From positions 32,771,478-32,835,477 of the forward strand of contig CM077833.1 in the NCBI GenBank assembly GCA_039720395.1: a DNA stretch of 64,000 nt. The letters run 5' to 3'. Source of the stretch: Liquidambar formosana. Taxonomy: Eukaryota; Streptophyta; Magnoliopsida; Saxifragales; Altingiaceae. The notes beneath the pieces were generated by a model, which made no database searches, had not been told where the DNA came from, and saw only the letters and a program-made list of their open reading frames with translations. This document shows, one piece after another, positions 23,001 through 32,400 of this stretch; position 1 is the stretch's first letter; each line of letters begins with the position of its first letter. Position numbers and translations under genes: made by a program.

Positions 23001-26000
23001 CACTCTTACTGAGTACATGCCTGACTAAACGTGTGTCAAACATATTCCATACCCAATAACAAATGTTTCGATCAAGCATTTCAAAGGTTTGTAAGGCAGG
23101 GAATTTTCTCCCCCGTGAGGTGGGGCATAAGTCCCAAAGTGTGAGGCTAAAGCCTTTTGAATTTGTAATTTCTATTTAAAAATAATTAAAAAGTGTATAA
23201 AGAATCAAATATAGTAAATAAGTAAATAACTAATAATTTTATAAAAATAATAAATATCAAGGTGTTAAAATATTTTCAAACATTTTAAAAGCAATCTAGG
23301 CCTACAAACACAATTGATTAAAGGAGTATATAGGGTGTTTTTGTTGACTATGGTTAGCAAGCTCCAAAAAGGCGTACACCAAGCAAATCTGGGCATAAAC
23401 AACATCCAACTTGCCTTGAGTGTGCACCCAGCCCTTTATGTGGACACCCCATGGAAATGCTGCCTAAAATTTAAAAACTTAAGACGTTTTAGCTCCACCT
23501 AAATTTGTTGTTGGTAAATAAGTTGGAGGTTTGTTTTCTTCCTAAATGTTACTTCATTGAAGACCAAAGTATTAATAGGAAGCTAGGTTCTGAACCACCT
23601 AGGGCTTTAATCGGAAAGAAAAGTAGTATTTTCAAAACCGTTAATTGGCAAGAAGATGGAAGTTTCTTCATTTCTTTTATTCTTCTTCTTCTTTTTTTTT
23701 TTTTTTTTTTTTTTGGTTGGGGGGGGGGGGGGGGGGGGTCATGGTTATTAGACATATTTTCAGGAGTTTAGTGTTACTAATTTTCTTTTATGTGGGCTTT
23801 TACATTGATTGTGTTTACCGGATTACGAAAAAACGGGTTGAATATATAGCATTTATGGTATGTCTCAATGTAAAGGCGTGATCAATAAAAAAGTCTAGTG
23901 CACTTTATGCTCTGTTTGGTAGGAAGGATAATCATCAACCAAACTTGTGGTATTTCTCTTACCTCCAACCTTGGGAAGTATCTTGGAGTCCAGTTGATTC
24001 ACGACATGACCTCTAAAGCTGCCCTCAACTCAATTGTAGATACAATTAAGTCCAAACTGCCCTCTTGGAAAGCCAAAATGCTAAATCTTGCAGGAGCTAC
24101 TTTGGTGAAATCAGTTTCTTCTGCTATACCCACTTATGTCATGCAAACCAATGCCCTCCCCCTGGAAGTTTGTGATAAATTGGACAAATGCAACAGGGAT
24201 TTCCTATGGAATGACACGCCTGATATAAGGAAAACCCACCTTGTTAATTGGAAGATAGTTTGTCAATCCAAGAAGATTAGAGGCTTAGGCATTCGTCAGA
24301 TGAGGGAAACCAATCTTGCACATCTTGCCAAACTTGGTTGGCAAATGCTTTCCAGATACCTTTTGGGTTCAAAGTATGCATGACAAATACATCAAGAATG
24401 GCTCTCTCTTGGAAGCTACTGCTAGTTCCTCTTCTTCTTTCATGTGGAGATCTATAATCAAAGGTGTGGACATCCTTAATCAAGGTCTTCTCTGGAGATT
24501 GGGAACTGGTACGCATATATCCTTCTGGAATGACAACTGGTTGGGTTTTGGAACTCTTAAAAATGTGGTTCCAAATATCCACCCCAATGATATCAACCTT
24601 TCTGTGGCAAATGTCATTGATTCTAATAAGCAATAGTGTCTCTCAAGGCTTCTTACCTGTGGTGTCTCTCAAGGCTTCTTACCTACCTCCCTCCAGCCGT
24701 GGTCAACAAAATACTGGGAATTGCAATTCCTTGGAATCCTATAGATGACAAACTTATTTGGGGTGAAGAATCTTCTGGTCAATTCTCCACCAAGTCGGCT
24801 TATGATATGCTCACCACCCCTGCTGATTATCAAGGAATCCATTCCAATTGGCTTTGGATTTGGAAAGTCAAAGGTCCAAATAAATTTAAACACTTCCTCT
24901 GGTTTGCTGCCGACAACAATCTTATGACTAATCAAATGTGCTTCATTCGTCATATGACAGACTCTCCCTCCTGTTCTCGATGCCACATCTATGAGGAAAA
25001 TGTTCTTCATGTTCTAAGAGACTATCCTAAAGCTCGGTTGATTTGGGAAAGATATATTGACATCTCCATTCAGACAGATTTCTTCAATGCTTCTCTTACC
25101 TCCTAGCTTCAAAATAATTCAACTTCTCACAAAAGAGACTTGTCTGGCCAGATCTGGAGTCTTTGTTTTCTTGCCATTGCCTGAAACATTTGGAAAACCC
25201 GCAATAGGGAAGTTATTTCTAATCACCAGAGTACCCTCACAGAAGTGATGCACCTCATCTTCTCCCTCATTGATAATCTGCACATAGCCTTCGACTCTCA
25301 TCTTGAGACCACTTCCCCCCTCCTAGACTTGTTAACTGGTTTAAACCCCCTCAAGGTTATGTTAAAATAAATACTGATGGAAGTTGCTATGGCAACCCAG
25401 GCCCAGCTGTAGTCGGAGGACTATTTAGAAATGATTAGGGAGGATGACTTATGGGTTTTGCTTTCAAGATGGGAGATTCCTTCAATACTGAAATTGAACT
25501 ATGTGGTATAAGAATGGGCCTCAAATTGGCATGGGATAATGGGTTTACTCATATTCAAGTAGAATTTGACTGTGAATTTGCTATTAAGCTCATAACAAGT
25601 GGTGATCCTCTATTACATCCTTGGGATTCTCTCATACTAGATTGCAAAGACTTTCTCTCTTGCCCATGGGACGTTTCTCTTTCGCATACCCTCCGTGAAG
25701 GGAACTCATGTGCAGACTTCATCGCCAATTGGAGTCACAGTTACTCAGGGCTAGTTCTTCTTGTTGAGCCTCTTCCTGGTTTGGGGACTTTTCTATTTAA
25801 TGATGTAGCTAGTACGCTGGTGCCTCGGCCTTAGTTTTCCTTTTTGCTCTTTCATTCGAACCCAAAAAATAAAAAAAAGAATAGAGTTTTCAGCACTAGG
25901 GAAAGGAAACCTTCTTTCCTTCCTCTTTGTTTGATTTGATAGGAGGGAGAAGATGGAAAGGAATGAAAAGGAATAATTATGTACTTTACCATTCTACCCT

Positions 26001-28418
26001 CATAAAGATAAATGAATAATCATGCTGGAAGGGTATTTTTGTCACAACAACTAACACTTCACATTTCCTTCCACTTTTCCTCCCATTTTTGGAAGGAAAG
26101 ACTTTGGTGGGCTGCAAGGAAAGGTCATCCTTCCACTTTTCTCTTCCCTCCACTTTTCATTCCTAACAAAACGAAGGAAAATGTCTTCTCCCCTCCCTTT
26201 TTCCTTCCTCCCACTTTTCCTATTTGCCAAAGAAGGGCTTAGTCGAAGAAATGTGACAATCAAGTGTGGGCCTAATCCTTATGGAAAATTCCATGATGTG
26301 AGGGACTCCGTAAAGTTATTCTATAAATAGGTCCCCTCTCCTCTCTATTGCTCAGTTTGGTAGAGAGGAAAAGTGGAAGGAAAGAGAGCTTTTCCTTTGT
26401 TTAGTTAGGAAGGAAAAGTAGAGGAAAGGGAAAAGTGGAGGGATTGGTTTTCCTTCCATCCCACCAAAATATTTCCTCCCAAAAATGGAACGAAAGAGGA
26501 AAGGGTAGTTGTCGCCTGATGTGACAAAAATACCATTTTCCCTTCATTCCTTCCTTTTTCTTTGTGAGGGCAATACGGTAAAATAATATAATTATTCCTT
26601 CTCCTTCCTTTCCATCCTCGAGGAAGGCAGAAGGTTTCCTAACTGGGATGGAAAGTCCCTCTCTCCTACCTTTCATTCCTTCCACTTTTCCATCCCTCTT
26701 AAACATAATAAAACCCTAGTAGCCAGTCCCAAATTGGTGGCTACATATAGTAAGAGGAGTAAGAAGAGGAAGGACTGCCTCCTCATTGTTATTTGGTTTA
26801 ATGGCTTCCACAGTCACACATAAATTCTATATCTATTTTTATATTACATGTGTTCTAGCTAGAGCACTGGATTTGTATGGCATTTACATTTAGCGTATAA
26901 TCTATGAAAATGTGAAACCAAGATTAGCTAATTTGGGTGTCATGCACCCTTAACAACATCTTATCCTAAAAGTTTGGGTAGACTAATGGATCCCACTCAA
27001 CCTAGTGCCATACTTATCATTAAGTCGTTGAGGGGTGATTTCCTTTTCTCAGTACTTCAACCCAAGTCCTTACTTTCAAATCGAAGAGAGTCATGATATG
27101 TTAAAAACATGATCTGAACATTGAAATTGGAAACTGATATCAGCCCCCACATTCGGCAAGTTGTAGTCAACTCATGAGGGCAATAGGATACCTTAAGTCC
27201 TTAACGAAGTAAAACAAATCCAATTGAATGGGTATTCAATGTAATACAACATCTTAATGATTAGTTGCGAATCAAAACAAAGAATTTTGTACCCACCATT
27301 GCAAAATGTTCCAGTAAGGAGGCGCATTCTTCCTCGGCAGCGACCTGGAACTCGAGAACCTCCTGCATCTTTGAATCAATAGCATCACACTCCATCTCCG
27401 CATCTCTCAGTGCATTCAGGAAACCTGCTTTCTCCCTCTCTGCAGCTGCAAGGCTCTCGCTGACCCTTTCAGCCATCTCAAAATCTTCGGCCTCGCAGGC
27501 CTCCTCCAGCTTCTTTTCCAGCTCCCTGTGCTTTATGGATGCTAAATTCACATTGTCGGCAGCTTTTCGTCTCGTCCTTATGGAATCTTTCCTTGCTGCG
27601 GAGATGGAAGTAGCCAATTCCCGAGTATGCTTGAGCTTCTCAGAGATCTGGACGCGAATACGCTCAAATTTCATCTCGCTTGAACTGCTAGCTTTTTCAT
27701 CATCATCTACATCTAATTCTTTTTCTTGATTTTCCTTTTGGAGAACCGTAGGCTGTGCATCGGAGACGCTAGCATTATCCTGCACGGCGTGATTATGTAT
27801 GCTAGCTAGAGAAGAATCAATGTCTTGGAAAGTGCTGTGTGATAATTCATTTTCTGATGTAGACATAGTAGTCGGAGGAGAATCGGGTAGTGGAGGGAGA
27901 AGAGCAGGGGATTCGAATTCGGAATCAGGACGGAGGGGAGAGGAGGCTTCGATCTCTGGGTCCAATTTGGTGGTGTCGTGGGATGGAGAAAAATCCAATT
28001 CGACGGACCGAGAATCGGCATCAGAAAGGGGTAGAGGAGGGTGATCGTCGGCCCTACCGTATCCGATCCTCAAACCAGCTCTCTTCTTCTTTCTGGAAAT
28101 CTGTCGAGAGACGGGGGGAACTTCTCTGGTTGTTGTGGTTGCAACAGCAGCAGTCGCAGTGGTTGTCGAAGGTGGGGAGGGATTGGGATCGTCCACTAAG
28201 GTTTGGACAGGAGTGACGAGCGTGAGGTCAGAAAATAGGTTCTCGTCAAGGGGTTGAGATACTGATGATGATGTTGCGGCATCAGTTGCCGAAGAGCTTG
28301 GATGATGATGATGATCCAAATCATAGGCTTGGTCGTCTGCTATTTGGGAAGGGTTAAACAAGATCATCCCCTCGAACAAAGAACCCATATCATCTCTCTC
28401 CTCCTCCTTCGAACCCAT
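20095..28418 (-). CDS. Uncharacterised coiled-coil protein with UVR-like motifs
   Basis: I do not recognise a named family. Three exons read on the minus strand: 28418-27297 (donor GTGGGT), 22366-21680 and 20679-20095, total 797 aa, all phase 0. The N-terminal half (1-245) is low complexity: acidic, Ser/Pro/Thr-rich, a His run at 36-39, and a basic RKKKRAG patch at 109-115 that could be a nuclear signal. From about 250 to the end it is heptad-rich, Glu/Lys/Ala-rich coiled coil. Two segments resemble the UVR motif of UvrB/UvrC and Clp-type proteins: 299-332 (ELEKKLEEACEAEDFEMAER) and about 631-657 (AAAARNFKEAARIAAEAK). No membrane segment is visible. I chose ATG 28418; a second in-frame ATG follows at 28388, and the frame upstream to 28805 has GC-rich leader-like composition. 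Introns of 4.9 kb and 1.0 kb are loaded with transposon remnants. Real gene: high confidence. Function: unknown. Confidence 0.85.
20866..20945 (-). mobile_element. LINE 3'-end remnant (antisense in window)
   Basis: On the minus strand it reads TTTGTACATGGGCTACGACC, then TGAATAAAATTACCTTTATC, then an A run, which is the usual end of plant L1 LINE transcripts. It lies in intron 2 of the coiled-coil gene. The 5' extent is unclear and may reach about 21100. Confidence 0.5.
21116..21535. mobile_element. Foldback MITE of the 7052-7450 type
   Basis: The ends GCTATTGCCACCACGTAAAG and, in reverse, GGTTATTGCCACCACATAAA form an inverted repeat that continues inward through AGTTTACA, TTTTAAGGTTTTATGAAAAA and CTAGAAAACATCATTTTGAA on both arms. 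A 15-G run (21492-21506) is present on one arm only. I found no clean TSD, so the insertion is old or the ends are eroded. Confidence 0.7.
23719..23738. repeat. Poly-T/poly-G tract
   Basis: A run of about 20 G follows a long T run (about 23693-23714) with only GGTT between. It lies in intron 1 of the coiled-coil gene, where the transcript would read C20. Confidence 0.9.
23898..25882 (+). pseudogene. 5'-truncated L1-type LINE, reverse transcriptase C-terminus to RNase H
   Basis: Broken frames encode, in order: the end of the reverse transcriptase (GKYLGVQL motif; LPSWKAKMLNLAGATLVKSV), the linker (GLGIRQMRETNLAHLAKLGW), a zf-RVT segment (FSTKSAYDML ... WKVKGPNKFKHFLW ... CSRCHIYEENVLHVLRDY), and a plant-type RNase H (NTDGSCYGNPGPA ... 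SHTLREGNSCADFIAN). A stop replaces a residue after FRND in the RNase H, there are several frameshifts, and a 28-bp tandem duplication (about 24634-24688) interrupts the linker/zf-RVT join. An A-rich tail is at 25866-25882. It lies antisense in intron 1 of the coiled-coil gene and is dead. Confidence 0.85.
25900..26240. mobile_element. Polypurine/polypyrimidine MITE, copy 1
   Basis: It carries GGAATAATTATGTACTTTAC, GGGTATTTTTGTCACAACAA and CTTTGGTGGGCTGCAAGGAA in order, plus many AAGGAAAG/CTTTCCTT ends. The element at 26345-26705 has the same blocks on the opposite strand. Ends are approximate and no TSD was found. Confidence 0.6.
26345..26705. mobile_element. Polypurine/polypyrimidine MITE, copy 2 in inverted orientation
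   Basis: The reverse complement contains GGTATTTTTGTCACATCAGG, ATTTTGGTGGGATGGAAGGA and AATAATTATATTATTTTACC, collinear with copy 1. Terminal text GAGAGGAAAAGTGGAAGG on the left and, in reverse, GAGGGATGGAAAAGTGGAAG on the right forms an inverted repeat. Confidence 0.65.
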
Positions 28419-28865
28419 TTTTCTGTTCCCCAATTTCCGATGTTCTTCTGTCCGTCCGTCTGTTTTACAATTTGCAGTAAGCGCGGAGAGGGAGAGAAAG
28501 AGAGAGGAAAAGAGAGGGACGCTAGTGGTAGTTAATACAGCCGATATAAGCACCAGAGTCGACGCCGGTGGATTTCGCCCATGAAAGAGAGACCCAAGTA
28601 GATTCGCCAAAGCTGCGGAACCACTGTCCAGAGTCTCCACACCCACCCTAAAAGGCTTGTACGAAAACACACACCCACACCCCACCCCCCCCGGGGCGGG
28701 TCGGATCCAAACCGGTTGCCTCTCCCCAACCGATGGATAGAAAACATCGCATCCGGGTCGCCCCGTAGCAGGCCAAGCCCCAAGAGTCGGCTCCTCATAG
28801 CACAAGTCTGTGACGGTCTCACGATCAATTCTAGCCCAAGAAGGGTCGCAATCTTAAGCCACACG
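28419..28865 (-). promoter_or_regulatory. GC-rich upstream region of the coiled-coil gene
   Basis: The stretch is markedly richer in GC than its surroundings, with a CT/GA-rich leader-like part at 28480-28530 and a C-run near 28680-28695. An open frame on the minus strand extends upstream to 28805 in phase with the gene, but its composition is not protein-like. I read it as 5' leader and proximal promoter. Confidence 0.45.
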
Positions 28866-29032
28866 GTTGATCAGATAAGTACGTCCTATATAATTTATAT
28901 CAATAATTACATTAAAGGTTATATTTTCGTACACTAATAAATTACGTAATATATTGAGCTAATATACAAAGTCCAATTCTCAATTCATGGTGTTGATATA
29001 ACTTATATCAACATGTGCTGACGTGATAAAGA
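28866..29032. mobile_element. Near-palindromic MITE family, copy 3
   Basis: It begins TTGATCAGATAAGTACGT, has the internal GTAATATATTGAGCTAATA segment and ends with TGTTGATATAACTTATATCA followed by CATGTGCTGACGTGATAAAG. The order and spacing match copy 1. Confidence 0.7.
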
Positions 29033-29525
29033 CTGAGTTTAAGCCGATTCCTAACCTGTTAGGCTGAGTTTGTCAAATACTATACTTGGATTTTGAAATC
29101 TAGCCTATTTCGAAGGCAAACTTTAGTTGATTGTTAGTATTTTATCCAAATTCAAAGAGACAAAAAAGATTTAGTTCAAAATTTTTCATTTATCTTGTGA
29201 TTTTGATGTAGAAAAAATTGCAAAAAATTATATTTCATTAATAAATTATATTTCAATTCAACACACTTGCAATTGTTATTAACGATGCCCCATCTTTTGA
29301 AAGTATTATATGATAACTTCATTATCAATGTTATAAAATAGTAAAATACTCCCCTCTCAATAAACATAATTAAGCTATCATTCATAAATCAATTTCTCAT
29401 TTTGTTACACAATCCATTGTTCATAAAAAATTAGGTGTTTAAAAAAAGAAAGATGGGAAGAATATACGGGATGCTATTCAGAAAGGAATTAACATTATTA
29501 TTACAATAATAACCTAAATTAGCAT
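29033..29525. other. AT-rich intergenic DNA
   Basis: Nothing recognised. One minus-strand frame (29176-29385) is AT-driven. Confidence 0.5.
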
Positions 29526-29533
29526 CACAATCT

Positions 29534-30147
29534 AAGGGTGCAAGTTGGTTCAGGTAGACTCAAGGATCGGATCGATACGATTAATTCGGTCCGGTTCAAA
29601 CAGTAGCTGATCCAGTTCCGATTTAAAATTTATAAGAATCGATCAATTCAGTCTAGTTCACGGTTTAAGGGGTTTCAGAATCGGACCAAACCAAATTCTA
29701 AAATTCCAACCGATTATATATATATAGAATGATGATTAGGTAAGCATGTGCTGAAATAACTTATATCAACACCTGCATTAGGAGTTATACCTTATGCATT
29801 AGTGAGATATGAGATACATTGAACCAATGCAAGGGGTATAACCCCCAATGCATGGTGCTGATATAACTTGTATTCAGCAAGTATTATATTACATATAATA
29901 TAATATCCCTTCAGTAAAAAGTATATATATATATATGTTGTTATTACATATAATATAATCCAAAATCGAGAAAATTATCATTTAAAAAAAAAAAAAGAGT
30001 CAAGACCAAGAGTCAGACCATTTTTTCTCGGTTCGGTCTGGTCCAATACTGTTTTGGTTTTAGTTCCGATTCTAATTTTAAAGGATCGAATTAATTCAGT
30101 CGTCCAAGCCAGATTTCCCTCTGGCCCAAATGGAGTTGCACTCCTAG
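29534..30147. mobile_element. hAT-like element carrying a nested MITE
   Basis: The left end AAGGGTGCAAGTTGG and the right end read in reverse, CTAGGAGTGCAACTCC, form a weak terminal repeat. The flanks CACAATCT (29526-29533) and TACAATCA (30148-30155) agree at 6 of 8 positions. Subterminal regions are rich in CGGTTC/GAACCG and CCGATTC motifs in opposing orientation. MITE copy 4 sits at 29727-29885. Confidence 0.55.
29727..29885. mobile_element. Near-palindromic MITE family, copy 4
   Basis: It has GATGATTAGGTAAGCATGTG at its left end, the core GAAATAACTTATATCAA, an internal GAGATACATTGAACCAATGC, and TGCTGATATAACTTG at the right. TA-rich DNA flanks both sides. Confidence 0.7.
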
Positions 30148-30601
30148 TACAATCAACTACTCCACTAACATGCCTATAAAAATGTCTAATAATCACTTGC
30201 TCAAATCGGTCAAGAGATTCCACATATCTTGGATAAGATTGGCTATTCTCTAATGGAATTGACAAGTACCACAAATTGCATTAATCACTAACTAAGAGTC
30301 TCCTTCAAATTGAAACTTTTTTTATTACTTTATCAAGTTATAACTCAATCATATAAATGATTTCATCATTAAACCACGTATTTTTCCAAAGACATGACCA
30401 AAAGCATTTCCAAAGATACTAGCTATTTTTTTTTTTTTTTTGGGTACTTTAGCTAGCAAAATTACACTTTTTAAACTTGCTGGCTAGTTATCCAAGAGAG
30501 TATTCCAAGGGTACTAGTGGTTCTAATGTGCGGATCGAATGAAATGGAACGATAACATTGAAAGGAAAAAGTTAAAACGAAAGAAGAATTAAAATAACTT
30601 A

Positions 30602-31367
30602 GGCACTGTTTGGTTGCACCTTTTAAAAGATCTTTTTTTAAGTAGAAAAAGTTATTTTTTACTTTCTTGCTTTTTGTTTTTAAGTAGAAACAAGAAAAGC
30701 AAAATCGCATTTGGTAAAATTGATTTCGCTAATGATTTTTTAGATATAATAGAAAATTCTAGCGAATCATTGTTGCCTAAACAGAAGTCTAGGACAAACA
30801 TAACCTCACCGAATATTCTATTAAACCACCAAACCAAAGTTCTCAACCATCTCATGTACGTGAAACTAGGGATGTCACCTACAATCCTAGATGAGTGTGG
30901 AACTATCACTTTATGAGGAAAAACAGAAGTTGAGATATGAAATAGGAAATGTTATGTATAGCACCTTATATGCAGTATTAAAATACACCTTCTTATGTGA
31001 CAATATGTGTATAGATCAAAACTCTTTCAATTTATTTAACGAATCTCTTTTTTACTAATGTGGATTGGGTGCTATATAAGGTATTGTATGAAAAGTGCTT
31101 CGTATAACACACGCCCATATGGAATTAGTCGATGGAGCATTACTCTCTTAACAACCAAAGGGGAGATTAATGATATTATAATAACTTAAAAAGGAAATTT
31201 TTGATAGTCACTCTTGTATTATTATTAGATCCATTGTTGAAGTCTTACTATACAGGCCAAACCTAGTAAAAGGAACCTTTTAAAGGACAAACGTTTTAAA
31301 TCCATTTGAATTTTAAGATTTAAAAGAATATAACCTTCATTCAGAAATTGGGTGCAACCAAACAGCC
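30602..31367. mobile_element. PIF/Harbinger (Tourist-like) element, 766 bp
   Basis: The left end GGCACTGTTTGGTTGCACC and the right end in reverse, GGCTGTTTGGTTGCACC, match except for a 2-base gap. A TTA trinucleotide flanks both sides (30599-30601; 31368-31370), the target duplication of PIF/Harbinger elements. The frames inside (30614-30916) do not resemble a transposase. Confidence 0.7.
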
Positions 31368-31370
31368 TTA

Positions 31371-32400
31371 AGCACTCTATTCGAATAATAGCACCCCAAT
31401 AAACGCAATAACAGTGGTTTTTTTTTTTTTTTTCTTTTTTTGAGATGACGAGAAAACCCTTTTTGACAAATTCGAAACTTATATAAAACCCTACAACTCA
31501 TATGAACCACATAAGTTCAAGGTTCATGAGAACCATGAAATCTTGTGTTGGGTGACCCTAAAGGATTTAACAAAAGTTAAACTCAATGCCAAAAGCAGCT
31601 TAATCTATGAGGACTGCTTCTCGGCTGTTGCCTAAGAGAGAATGCTTCTCAGCCACCGTGTGCTGCAACAGTGTTCAGAATATATCATTTTCCCCGTCAT
31701 TCGGGAAACCCAAAAAACCAAGGAGCCCTGAAAACATTATTTTGCTGTTCCATTGGAACTGCGAGCTCCACGGTGACTTATGGGGTCGTAAATCGTGAAC
31801 CTTCAATGGCCCCGATTCCTCCAATATTCGGGTTGAACCCAACCCGTAGTTATCATCACCTTTATCATCATTGTGTGCGTTTGCCACACTTGCAAAATCG
31901 CAAACCAGTGATCTCCCTCTGGCACATTGAAAATAACATGAAACACTGCACAAGCGAAACAACACTGCCTTCACTAATCTTGCTAACAATAAGATGCTGA
32001 ATCAATTAAATGCTTTGCCAAACATTCCACATTAGGTCACATCACCTTACAGGAGTGGGAGGCAAAAAAATAAGATCATTGAAGAACTAAACTAAACTAA
32101 GAGCTTCAACTAACATATAGTTTTACATCTCCATTACTTCCATCAGGGCTTCATTTTCTGATCTCTTTGCACTTGCACACAAAAATTCAAAAAATAAATA
32201 TAAAAAATAAGTTTAAAAACAATTAAACAAAGAACAAATTTTTGATAAAAACTGAACACAATATCTAAGACGGATGTGTGGGAGGGTCAGCAGGATGCGC
32301 ACCAAATCTTGCCGCCACATAAATGATGCATGAATACAAACTAAGGTGTGTAACACAGAGACTGCCTGTGTTTCCTGCCCAAAAAGAAGACATTTTCTAC
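31371..32400. other. Intergenic DNA downstream of the sugar-transporter gene
   Basis: It includes a T-run near 31420-31440. The frame at 31607-31798 begins MRTASRLLPKRECFS, faintly like an organelle-targeting leader, but no partner exon was found. The part nearest 32400 is probably the 3' UTR of the transporter. Confidence 0.4.

Noticed and set aside
27265..27729. Plus-strand 154-codon Ser/Ala-rich frame
   Set aside because: It lies exactly opposite the Glu/Lys-rich coiled-coil exon; the composition is the expected complement.
28419..28805. In-frame upstream extension of the coiled-coil gene (387 nt)
   Set aside because: The translated extension is Pro/Gly/Arg-rich with GC-rich leader composition, and the ATG at 28418 begins the segment that looks like protein.
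31607..31798. First exon of an organelle-targeted protein
   Set aside because: The N-terminus looks slightly leader-like, but no downstream exon, domain or supporting splice structure was found.
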